A DNA stretch of 64,000 bases from Hydrogenophaga pseudoflava NBRC 102511 (GTDB taxonomy: Bacteria; Pseudomonadota; Gammaproteobacteria; Burkholderiales; Burkholderiaceae_C), in contig NZ_BCWQ01000003.1 of assembly GCF_001592285.1 (NCBI RefSeq), forward strand, positions 228,569 to 292,568, read 5' to 3'. This document shows positions 1 to 9,857 of this stretch, piece after piece. Position numbers and translations under genes: made by a program. The notes under the pieces are model-generated. The model did no database searches and was not told the origin of the DNA. It worked only from the letters and a program-made list of their open reading frames with translations. Numbering within the stretch: the stretch's first letter is position 1; every line of letters begins with the position of its first letter.

Positions 1-25
1 TGGTGGCTGCGGGCAGCTGCGCGCG

Positions 26-41
26 CGGGCCGAAAAGCCCG
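26..41. other. small hairpin at left edge
   Basis: The stretch before the first gene (1-125) holds no coding frame I can support. It contains a short inverted repeat, CGGGC at 26-30 and GCCCG at 37-41, around a 6-base loop. No T-run follows, so it is not a convincing terminator. The gene to the left is cut off. Confidence 0.3.
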
Positions 42-125
42 AAAGACCGCCGCGCAAGGTGATCCCGGTCTCTGTGCGACCCTGAATGCGCCAGGTCGTT
101 GCAGCGTCATGAGACCGAAGGTTGA

Positions 126-512
126 TCACCGGTAGGTGGTCGAGCCCCGTTGCGTGCTGAGTGTGAGGATGGCGTTCAGATTCGTGTAGTTGCCGGCCAC
201 GTTCATGGCCTCGCATTGTGGGTTCTTCGCGCTGCTGTATGGGGTCGAGATGCAGCTAGACAGGGCGAAGCTCCCTTTGTCCTGCTCGCCAATCACGGTC
301 AGCTGACAAATGCACTTCGTGCCGGTAGGAGAGAACGCATACAGATAGTGCGGCTTGCCGAAGCTGCCACCGCGGATGTCCATCGTTGCGCCTGTTCCAT
401 CCTGGGTCCAGATGCTGAACAGATCTTTGGATGGGTCATCGCTTCCGCCGCCACAGGCGGTCAGCAGCGCAATGGTCGAAGCGGCGAACATTTTCTTGGC
501 GAGTTGTTTCAT
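126..512 (-). CDS. small putative lipoprotein of unknown function
   Basis: 128 residues. The N-terminus is a lipoprotein signal: basic MKQLAKK, a short hydrophobic stretch, then the lipobox LTAC with the acylated Cys at residue 20, followed by GGGSDD. The mature part has a Cys pair (CICQ, residues 67 and 69) plus two later Cys, so disulfides are possible in the periplasm. I recognise no family. The start is supported by GGAG-like bases upstream (ggagg read on the minus strand as cctcc at 511-520). It lies 77 bases downstream of a second lipoprotein gene on the same strand and may be co-transcribed with it. Confidence 0.65.
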   Translation of the reverse strand: MKQLAKKMFAASTIALLTACGGGSDDPSKDLFSIWTQDGTGATMDIRGGSFGKPHYLYAFSPTGTKCICQLTVIGEQDKGSFALSSCISTPYSSAKNPQCEAMNVAGNYTNLNAILTLSTQRGSTTYR

Positions 513-589
513 GGAGGTGTTCTCTCAGTTGAGCGGGTGGTTGGAGGGTCCCGGTTCCCGTCGAATCCGTTGACTTGGTTCGAGCGTGG

Positions 590-1084
590 TCAGGGGGGCG
601 CGGCAGCCGCAGTCGCTGGTTTGGCGCCGCGCACCCTGGCTACGAGATCCGAGATCAGGCCCTCCATGACTGTCTTGGGGTTCCTGAATCCGTGCAGGGG
701 CGAATCGGACCATTGGCCCAGGGCAAGCAGTTGTCCCGTCTGAGCGTCGTACAACTGCACGGTGAGGTGCTTGAGATACATCACCAGGTCCCAGCGCCAG
801 ATGTCCGTGTAGCTCACCAACGCGTCGATACCGGGGGCGGTCCGGGTACCCGGAGGCAGAGCACCAACGACGGTCAGTTGTTCTTTGAGCAGCGCAGCCT
901 CCAACAGGCTGTTCATTTGTGAGGAGTTGCCATCGCTGGGGACAAGTGCGATCGTGAACAGGTTTTTTTGGACCGCAGCCCCGAGCGTGATTTCTTGTGT
1001 TGTGGAACAGCCGGCCAACAACACCAGGGCGATGGCGGCAAGAGCTGACCGAAAGATGGGTGGCAATGACAGGGCAATCATCAA
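590..1084 (-). CDS. putative lipoprotein, possible GNA1162/DUF799-like envelope protein
   Basis: 164 residues. The signal ends in a lipobox LLAGC (Cys 26), then STTQEITLG. The remainder looks like a compact alpha/beta domain with a conserved-looking YTDIWRWDLVMYLKHLTVQLYDAQTGQLLA stretch reminiscent of lipoproteins that build or support envelope machines; this family guess is weak. The last residues are Ala/Pro rich. Two consecutive ATG codons begin the gene and no clear ribosome-binding site precedes them. The 1085-1145 leader is strikingly AT-rich for this genome, which suggests acquired DNA or a strong AT-rich promoter. Confidence 0.6.
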   Translation of the reverse strand: MMIALSLPPIFRSALAAIALVLLAGCSTTQEITLGAAVQKNLFTIALVPSDGNSSQMNSLLEAALLKEQLTVVGALPPGTRTAPGIDALVSYTDIWRWDLVMYLKHLTVQLYDAQTGQLLALGQWSDSPLHGFRNPKTVMEGLISDLVARVRGAKPATAAAAPP

Positions 1085-1172
1085 TCAAAATTGAAACAAA
1101 ATTTAAGTAATTGTTGAAATCATAAACAACAAGAAATAGAGCCATTTTTCAAGCGCCACGTAGGTTGGGCGC

Positions 1173-1574
1173 ATGAACGAAAAGATGGAGTTCTCCCAGC
1201 GCCTGCGGGACGCGATGGTCCGCATGGGCTACGTCGCCAGCCCGTCGGTGCTGGAGCACGAATTCAATCTGCGCTGGCCGGGGCGCTCCATCAGCAACCA
1301 GGCGGCCTGGGGCTGGCTCAACAGCCGTTCGATTCCCACGCAGGACAAGCTGCAGGTGTTGGCCGAGTGGTTGAAGCTGGCGCCCGAGGTGCTGCGGTTT
1401 GGTGAGGCGGTGCGGTACAAGGTGCGCGAGCACCAGCGCCGCTGGGACGAGAGCCTCAACCACACCGAGCGCGAGGTGATCGACGCCTACCTGCAGTTGC
1501 CTGCGCCACAGCGCAAGGTGGTGCGGGAGGTGGTGTTGGCGTTGGCGCAGGTGCACGTGCCAGGCCAAGGCTGA
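1173..1574 (+). CDS. small helix-turn-helix DNA-binding protein
   Basis: 133 residues. Residues about 7-75 (FSQRLRDAMVRMGYV... SNQAAWGWLNSRSIPTQDKLQVLAEWLKL) fit the helix-turn-helix of phage-repressor/XRE-like regulators that act as single-domain DNA binders. The C-terminal third is a charged helix (HTEREVIDAYLQLPAPQRKVVREVVLAL). There is no ligand domain. A second ATG four codons in is an alternative start. It precedes the fic gene on the same strand by 104 bases, and that gap holds three copies of a TTTCTAT half-site, so it may repress fic; this is inference. Confidence 0.65.
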   Translation: MNEKMEFSQRLRDAMVRMGYVASPSVLEHEFNLRWPGRSISNQAAWGWLNSRSIPTQDKLQVLAEWLKLAPEVLRFGEAVRYKVREHQRRWDESLNHTEREVIDAYLQLPAPQRKVVREVVLALAQVHVPGQG

Positions 1575-1604
1575 GCCCGCAGCACCTGCACAGAAACCGC
1601 CCCG

Positions 1605-1655
1605 TTTCTATACACGTGGCGTTTAACATGCATAGAAATTCGCATTTTCTATACA
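1605..1655. promoter_or_regulatory. three-half-site operator upstream of fic
   Basis: TTTCTATACA occurs at 1605-1614 and again at 1646-1655 as direct repeats 41 bases apart. The reverse complement ATAGAAA lies between them at 1632-1638. The middle copy therefore forms an inverted repeat with either flank (7-base spacer on the right side). The right copy ends 23 bases before the fic start and its TATACAT could overlap a -10 box. This is a plausible binding site for the helix-turn-helix protein encoded just upstream. Confidence 0.5.
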
Positions 1656-1678
1656 TATGAGCCTGATGGAGGCGATGC

Positions 1679-2761
1679 ATGTCCACCCTGACGCCCCTGG
1701 AACAGCTGGACCCGGCCCGGTTTGACACGCCAGCCATTCTGAAAAAGCTGGCCAGCAGCAGCCGGCAGCTGGCTGAGCTGAAAGGTCTGGCCGCGTCCAT
1801 TCCCAACCAGGGCATCCTGATCAACACCCTGGGCTTGCAGGAGGCCAAGGACAGTTCCGAGATCGAGAACATCGTCACCACGCACGACGAGCTGTTCAAG
1901 GACGACGTGCATCCGGAGGCGTTCGCCAATCCGGCGGCCAAGGAGGTGCTGCGCTACCGGCAGGCGCTGCGCTTTGGCTTTGAGCAAGTGCGGGCCACCG
2001 GGCTGCTGACGGCCAATCATGTCGTGGGCATACAGGGCGAGCTGGAGCGCAACAACGCGGGTTTTCGCAAGTTGCCCGGCACGGCGCTCAAGGACGGCAG
2101 CGGGCAGACGGTGTACACCCCGCCGCAGGACCCGGCCGAGATCGTGGCGCTGATGAGCGGGCTGGAGCGCTTCATGAACGATGACGCCCTGTTTCCGGTC
2201 GATCCGCTGATCAAGATGGCGCTGATCCACCACCAGTTCGAGAGCATCCACCCGTTCTACGACGGCAACGGTCGCACGGGCCGCATCGTCAACGTGCTCT
2301 ATCTGGTCAAGGAAGGCTTGCTGGACATTCCGGTGCTGTACCTGAGCCGCCACATCGTGCAGCACAAGGCCGACTACTACCGCTTGTTGCAAACGGTGCG
2401 CGACGACGACACCTGGGAGGACTGGGTGCTGTACATGCTGCAGGCGGTGGAGACGACGGCTCGCCAGACCGTGACCACGGTGCAGGCCATCAAGACGGCG
2501 CTGTTCGACTACAAGCACCGCATTCGCGATGGGCACCGGTTCTACAGCCAGGACCTGATCAACAACCTGTTCACGCACCCGTACACCAAGATCGACTTTG
2601 TGCAGCGAGACCTGCAGGTCTCGCGCCTGACCGCCACCAAGTACCTGGAGGCGCTGGTGGACGGGGGCTTTCTGGCCAAGCAGAAAGTGGGGCGCAGCAA
2701 CTACTACGTGAACGTCGCGCTCAACAGCATCCTGTCGGCGCCCGCTCCGACCGAGCCTTGA
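1679..2761 (+). CDS. Fic domain protein (class II AMP-transferase) with C-terminal winged helix
   Basis: 360 residues. The catalytic Fic motif HPFYDGNGRTGR starts at His191, and every key residue (His, Asp/Asn, GNGR) is present, so AMP transfer from ATP to a hydroxyl side chain is expected. An N-terminal inhibitory motif S59-x3-E63-N64 (within KDSSEIENIV) makes it a self-inhibited class II Fic, like Shewanella SoFic. The last 80 residues (DFVQRDLQVSRLTATKYLEALVDGGFLAKQKVGRSNYY) look like a winged-helix DNA-binding domain, as in other Fic proteins of this length. GGAGG at 1668-1672 fixes the start at 1679. The substrate is unknown. The preceding helix-turn-helix gene may control it. Confidence 0.9.
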   Translation: MSTLTPLEQLDPARFDTPAILKKLASSSRQLAELKGLAASIPNQGILINTLGLQEAKDSSEIENIVTTHDELFKDDVHPEAFANPAAKEVLRYRQALRFGFEQVRATGLLTANHVVGIQGELERNNAGFRKLPGTALKDGSGQTVYTPPQDPAEIVALMSGLERFMNDDALFPVDPLIKMALIHHQFESIHPFYDGNGRTGRIVNVLYLVKEGLLDIPVLYLSRHIVQHKADYYRLLQTVRDDDTWEDWVLYMLQAVETTARQTVTTVQAIKTALFDYKHRIRDGHRFYSQDLINNLFTHPYTKIDFVQRDLQVSRLTATKYLEALVDGGFLAKQKVGRSNYYVNVALNSILSAPAPTEP

Positions 2762-2767
2762 CCCGCT

Positions 2768-3703
2768 TCACTCCCGCTCCAGCTCCAGATACGTGCGGCT
2801 CGCGTTGCCCGGGTGCAGCTCGGCCGCATTGAGCAGGTCCATCCACGGCTTCGCGTCGAAGGCCTTGATGGCGGCGCCGATGTCCTCGCCGTTCTCCACC
2901 GCCTGCTTCATGTGCGAGCGCAGCGCCTGCAGGTAGTCGCGCGTCTGCGCCTGGGCCTTCGGCAGCTCGCACACCTCGCCGTGACCGGGCACGATGCGCG
3001 CAGGCTTGAGCGCTTCCAGCGCCGCGAAGCTGGCCAGCCAGCGGCCGGTGTGGCTGGCCGGGATCACGCCCAGCATGCGGTCGACGTAGACGATGTCGCC
3101 GCTGAAGACGATTTTCTGCTGCGGCAGCCAGACCATCAGGTCGCCGGGCGTGTGCGCGCCGCCGCGGTGCTTCACTTCAACGGTCACGCCGCCCAGGTTC
3201 AGCGTCTCGTCGCTGCCCGCGAGCCAGCGCGTGGGCAGGGCGGGCACCGTGCCATCCAGCTTGTCCTTCAGCACCGGCTTGAGGGCGGCGAGGTGGTCGC
3301 CGCCGCGGGCCAGCAGGTCCGCCTTGCCGCTGGCGTGGGCGATGACCTCGGCGCCTTGGGCGATGAAGTGGCCGTTGCCCAGCCAGCGGTGGTCCTGCCC
3401 GCCGGTGTTGATGACCCACTTCACCGGCTGGTCCGTCACCTTTTTCACCGCCGCGTGGATCTTCTGCGCGCCCTGGGCGCTCGCGCCGCTGTCGATCAGC
3501 AGCGCGCCAGCCGGCGTCACCACCAGGCCGATGTTGGCGTTCAGGCCCTCGTTGTCGTAGGTGCGGCCCACCTTTTCGCCGATGAAGGCGTAGACGCCGG
3601 GCGCAACGGGCTGGAAGCGCACCTCGACGGCGTGGGCCAGGGGTGAGGTGACGGCCCAGGCGAGCAGGCCGGCGGATATGGAAAACAGGGAAGGGAGGCG
3701 CAT
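2768..3703 (-). CDS. secreted metallo-beta-lactamase-fold protein with degenerate metal motif
   Basis: 311 residues from the ATG at 3703, chosen because it gives a clean signal peptide (MRLPSLFSISAGLLAWAVTS..., cleavage after AHA); an in-frame ATG nine codons earlier is less likely. The fold is recognisable from LLIDSG, GAHTPGDLMVWLP, IVFSGDIVY and VPGHGE. The usual HxHxDH motif reads TxGxDH (INTGGQDHRWLGN), so two zinc-1 histidines are replaced, while the His of AHTPGD, the Asp of SGD and the His of PGHG remain. It resembles periplasmic SoxH/quinoprotein-relay hydrolases. Activity may be altered or mononuclear. It is convergent with fic, 6 bases apart. Confidence 0.8.
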   Translation of the reverse strand: MRLPSLFSISAGLLAWAVTSPLAHAVEVRFQPVAPGVYAFIGEKVGRTYDNEGLNANIGLVVTPAGALLIDSGASAQGAQKIHAAVKKVTDQPVKWVINTGGQDHRWLGNGHFIAQGAEVIAHASGKADLLARGGDHLAALKPVLKDKLDGTVPALPTRWLAGSDETLNLGGVTVEVKHRGGAHTPGDLMVWLPQQKIVFSGDIVYVDRMLGVIPASHTGRWLASFAALEALKPARIVPGHGEVCELPKAQAQTRDYLQALRSHMKQAVENGEDIGAAIKAFDAKPWMDLLNAAELHPGNASRTYLELERE

Positions 3704-3798
3704 GAACAAACCCAAAACATCAGAAATCAATTATGTTGTGATTGATGGATGTCCCGGTGCACGGGTTTTCCCGGCATGCCCGGCTAAAATCATGGCCT

Positions 3799-3903
3799 CT
3801 CAAGGAGCGCTGCAGCGCCGCCCCTCTGCGGGCCGCGTCAGGCTTGAGTCACCGGGCGTCGACGACGCCCCCGCCGGTCCCGGCGGCCACAACGGCGCTC
3901 ACC
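3799..3903 (+). promoter_or_regulatory. SAH riboswitch in the metH leader
   Basis: The leader matches the S-adenosylhomocysteine riboswitch consensus. P1 pairs CTCAAG (3799-3804) with CTTGAG (3843-3848). The conserved AGGAGCGCTGCA follows P1 at 3803-3814, and CAGGC precedes the 3' P1 strand. GAGCGC (3805-3810) is complementary to GCGCTC (3895-3900) in the conserved AACGGCGCTCAC, giving the pseudoknot. Two hairpins lie between: GGGCGTC/GACGCCC (3854-3870) and CCGCCGG/CCGGCGG (3871-3886). SAH riboswitches are known to switch on ahcY and metH genes when SAH accumulates, which fits this position 29 bases before metH. Confidence 0.9.
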
Positions 3904-3931
3904 AGTCCCCGAATGTCATCTGGTGAGCCCC

Positions 3932-6682
<2,751 letters not shown>

Positions 6683-6794
6683 CCCGGCAACGCCCGTTCG
6701 CCACGGCCGCCCGACAGCCCGTCGGTGCGCCGGGCAGCAGGGCCGGGGCTTGTGCTACAACGCCAAGCCCTTCCAGTTCCACCCTCTGATTGTC

Positions 6795-7652
6795 ATGGCC
6801 ATCGTGTGTCCTTCCTGCGGCAAGGAAAACCGGGACCAGGCCCGTTTCTGCCGGGGTTGCGCCCGCCCGCTGGACCGGCCGGGCGGGGATGCGGGCTCGG
6901 ACGCAGTGGCCCGCGAGCGCGCCAGCCGCGCGCTGCGCCGCGCCCGCCGGCGCAAGCGCTCGGGCCAGCGCACCGAACAACAGCCCGCCTGGTGGCGCTG
7001 GGCGGGCGCCATGACCGCGGGCGTGCTGGTGCTGGCCATCGGCTGGTGGCTCGGTGCCCACCAGTCCACGCCGGCGCCGGTGCAGGCCGCGCCCCTGGCG
7101 GGAGCGCCCGTGGCCTCACCGTCAGCCACGCCAACAGCCGGTACCGCGGCACCGGCCACCGCCCCGCAGACCGCCACGGAACCGGTGGGCGCGGACGCCG
7201 CATCGCCGAACACCCCCGAAGCCGCCGCCGCGGTCGACCGGCTGCGCCATTCGGTCGAGCTGCTGGAGCAACAGGACCGGGAGCGCGCAGCCGCCCAGGC
7301 CGCGCAACGGCAGAAGCTGGCGCAGGAACAGAAGCGCCAGGAAGACGCACGGCGCCGCGCCGAGGCGACCTCTGCCGCGGCTCCCAGCGCGCATGCGACG
7401 GCCCCCGAAACGCCTGCCGTGGCGACATCCGCGCCTGCTGCGCCCGCACCGGTGGCCGCTGCAGCTGCAGCTCCATCAGCGACCCGGCCGGCCGCAGGTG
7501 TCGACCAGCTGTGCGCAGGCAGCGACAACGTGTTCGCGCGCGACTTCTGCCGCATCCGCGAATGCGGCAAAGCCGTGTTTGCCAACGACCCCATCTGTGT
7601 GCGCTTCCGCCAGATGGACGAGGCGCGGCGCCGCGAGGCCGAGTACCGCTGA
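6795..7652 (+). CDS. zinc-ribbon membrane protein of unknown function
   Basis: 285 residues from ATG 6795, chosen because the zinc ribbon then begins at once: CPSC (residues 5-8) and CRGC form a four-Cys site. A basic stretch (RALRRARRRKRSG) precedes one membrane segment (AGAMTAGVLVLAIGWWLGA, about 75-93). The rest is a low-complexity Ala/Pro linker with a charged coiled-coil-like part (VELLEQQDRERAAAQAAQRQKLAQ) and a C-terminal Cys cluster (CAGSDN, CRIRECG, CVRF). By topology the zinc ribbon is cytoplasmic and the linker and C-terminal Cys domain are outside. I do not recognise a named family. It is convergent with comM, 4 bases apart. Confidence 0.75.
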   Translation: MAIVCPSCGKENRDQARFCRGCARPLDRPGGDAGSDAVARERASRALRRARRRKRSGQRTEQQPAWWRWAGAMTAGVLVLAIGWWLGAHQSTPAPVQAAPLAGAPVASPSATPTAGTAAPATAPQTATEPVGADAASPNTPEAAAAVDRLRHSVELLEQQDRERAAAQAAQRQKLAQEQKRQEDARRRAEATSAAAPSAHATAPETPAVATSAPAAPAPVAAAAAAPSATRPAAGVDQLCAGSDNVFARDFCRIRECGKAVFANDPICVRFRQMDEARRREAEYR

Positions 7653-7656
7653 TCGT

Positions 7657-9210
7657 TCAGCCCGCTGCCCGCAGCGCCCGCCGGTACTGCACCGCCTCGG
7701 CGATGTGCGCCACCCCCACGCTCTCGTTGCCGGCCAGGTCGGCGATGGTGCGCGCCACGCGCAGGGCTCGGTGGGTGCTGCGCGCGCTCCAGCCCAGGCG
7801 GGCCGCCGCGGTGTGCAGGAACTTGAGCGCGGTGGGTTCGGCCATCGCATGCCGGTCCAGCGCCTGGCCCGACAGCGCCTGGTTGCTCTGGCCCTGGCGC
7901 GCCTGCGCCCGCTGCCGCGCGGCCGCCACGCGTTCGCGCACGGTGGCGCTGGGTTCGCCGGCCGGGCTGTGCAGCAGGTCGTGCGGGGGCAGGGCGGGCA
8001 CCTCGATGTGCAGGTCGATGCGGTCCAGCAGCGGGCCGGAGAGGCGCCCCTGGTAACGCGCGACCTGGTCGGGCGTGTCGCGGCAGGGCTGGGTGGGGTG
8101 GCCCAGGAAGCCACAGGGGCAGGGGTTCATCGCCGCCACCAGCTGGAAACGCGCCGGGAACTCGCTCTGCATCGCCGCGCGCGAGATGCGGATGTGGCCG
8201 CTTTCCAGCGGCTCGCGCAGGGCTTCGAGGGCGGCGCGCGGGAATTCGGGCAATTCGTCGAGGAACAGCACGCCGTGGTGTGCCAGCGAGATCTCGCCGG
8301 GCCGGGGCGGTGAGCCGCCGCCGACGAGGGCCACGGCGCTGGCGCTGTGGTGCGGCGCGCAGGTGGGGCGCAGGCCCCAGGCTTCCAGCCGGAAGCGCCC
8401 GGCCAGCGAGGCCACGGCAGCCGATTCCAGCGCCTCGGAGGTGTCCATGGGGGGCAGCAGGCCGGCAAAACGCTGCGCCAGCATGCTCTTGCCCGAGCCC
8501 GGCGGGCCGACCATCAGCAGCGAGTGGCCGCCCGCCGCCGCGATCTCCAGCGCCCGGCGCGCGCCCGCCTGGCCCTTGACGTCGGCCAGGTCGGCGTAGG
8601 TTTCGCTGGCCGATACCGGCGTGGGCGACAGACGCGCCCAGCCCGTGTCGTCGGGCGGTGCATCGCCGGTGCCCGCGGCCCCTTCGGGCAGGAACTGCGC
8701 CACCACGTCCAGCAGGTGGCGGGCCCGGCACACCTGGGCCTGCGGCACCAGCGCCGCCTCTTCGGCGCTGCCGGGCGGCAGCACCAGCCGTGTGGTCGCT
8801 CCCGCGGAACCGTCCCGGTGCAGCGCCAGGCTCATGGCCAGGGCGCCGCGCACCGGGCGCAGCTCGCCGCCCAGCGAAAGCTCGCCCGCGAACTCCCAGC
8901 CGGCCAGCTTCGCGCCGTCGATCTGGCCCGCCGCGGCCAGGATGCCCAGCGCGATCGGCAGGTCGAAGCGGCCCGAGTCCTTGGGCAGGTCGGCCGGCGC
9001 CAGGTTCACGGTGATGCGCTTGTTGCTGGGGAATTCGAGCCCGGCGTTGGCAATCGCCGAGCGCACGCGTTCGCGCGCTTCTTTCACTTCCGTGTCGACC
9101 AGACCCACCAGCGTGAAGCTGGGCAGGCCGTTGGCCAGGTGCACCTCCACCTGCACCGGCCGCGCCTCCAGCCCGATCAGCGCGCGGCTGTGCACCAATG
9201 ACAAACCCAT
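7657..9210 (-). CDS. comM: YifB/ComM family AAA+ Mg-chelatase-like ATPase
   Basis: 517 residues from ATG 9210, preceded by GGAGGA; an upstream in-frame ATG at 9258 has no such site. The N-terminal domain (1-170, GLSLVHSRALIGLEARPVQVEVHLANGLPSFTLVGLVD) is the Lon-S5-like part. The AAA+ core has Walker A GPPGSGKS at 235-242 and Walker B VLFLDELPEF, and the protein ends in the Mg-chelatase C-terminal helical domain. ComM is a hexameric helicase that promotes branch migration when single-stranded DNA is integrated during transformation. It is divergent from glnK-amtB, as is common in betaproteobacteria, but no ubiK gene lies between them here. Confidence 0.9.
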   Translation of the reverse strand: MGLSLVHSRALIGLEARPVQVEVHLANGLPSFTLVGLVDTEVKEARERVRSAIANAGLEFPSNKRITVNLAPADLPKDSGRFDLPIALGILAAAGQIDGAKLAGWEFAGELSLGGELRPVRGALAMSLALHRDGSAGATTRLVLPPGSAEEAALVPQAQVCRARHLLDVVAQFLPEGAAGTGDAPPDDTGWARLSPTPVSASETYADLADVKGQAGARRALEIAAAGGHSLLMVGPPGSGKSMLAQRFAGLLPPMDTSEALESAAVASLAGRFRLEAWGLRPTCAPHHSASAVALVGGGSPPRPGEISLAHHGVLFLDELPEFPRAALEALREPLESGHIRISRAAMQSEFPARFQLVAAMNPCPCGFLGHPTQPCRDTPDQVARYQGRLSGPLLDRIDLHIEVPALPPHDLLHSPAGEPSATVRERVAAARQRAQARQGQSNQALSGQALDRHAMAEPTALKFLHTAAARLGWSARSTHRALRVARTIADLAGNESVGVAHIAEAVQYRRALRAAG

Positions 9211-9257
9211 CCGGTCCTCCATCCCTGTTTCGGTGCATGGCCGGCTGGACACCGGCA

Positions 9258-9274
9258 TGCACGTGTTTGGTGCG
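9258..9274. promoter_or_regulatory. candidate NtrC-binding site upstream of glnK
   Basis: TGCACGTGTTTGGTGCG matches the NtrC dyad TGCACC-N5-GGTGCA in architecture (6+5+6), with one mismatch in each half. It lies about 125 bases upstream of the -24/-12 promoter of glnK, a typical enhancer distance. A further half-site GGTGCA lies at 9232-9237. Confidence 0.6.
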
Positions 9275-9388
9275 GCTCTATGGCCGCGGCGCGGGGATCA
9301 TGTCATGCCCACGGGGTGGGTCGCAGCCCCCGTCGGGAGGACGTTTTCCCTCGGGGCGGCCGCCTCGGGAGCGGGGTGGATGAGCAGC

Positions 9389-9404
9389 TGGCACGGTCCC
9401 TGCT
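9389..9404 (+). promoter_or_regulatory. sigma-54 (-24/-12) promoter of glnK-amtB
   Basis: TGGCACGGTCCCTGCT has the invariant GG (9390-9391) and GC (9402-9403) exactly ten bases apart, with the TGGCACG block fully conserved. Transcription would start near 9415, about 73 bases before glnK. Together with the upstream NtrC-like dyad this implies induction by nitrogen limitation. Confidence 0.8.
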
Positions 9405-9481
9405 TCTGGCTGTAAGCGATTGCATCAACCCGTGGTGTCACCCGGCCCCGCCCCGACACCGTCCCACCCTAGAAGAGGTAA

Positions 9482-9826
<345 letters not shown>

Positions 9827-9857
9827 TCCCCGCACCCGCATCAGAAAGAGCACCCAA

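Noticed and set aside
1173..2761. Prophage remnant around the helix-turn-helix and Fic genes
   Set aside because: No integrase, structural phage gene or attachment repeats are nearby.
3799..3903. Cobalamin riboswitch in the metH leader
   Set aside because: The B12-box pattern is absent, while all conserved SAH-riboswitch blocks and pairings are present.
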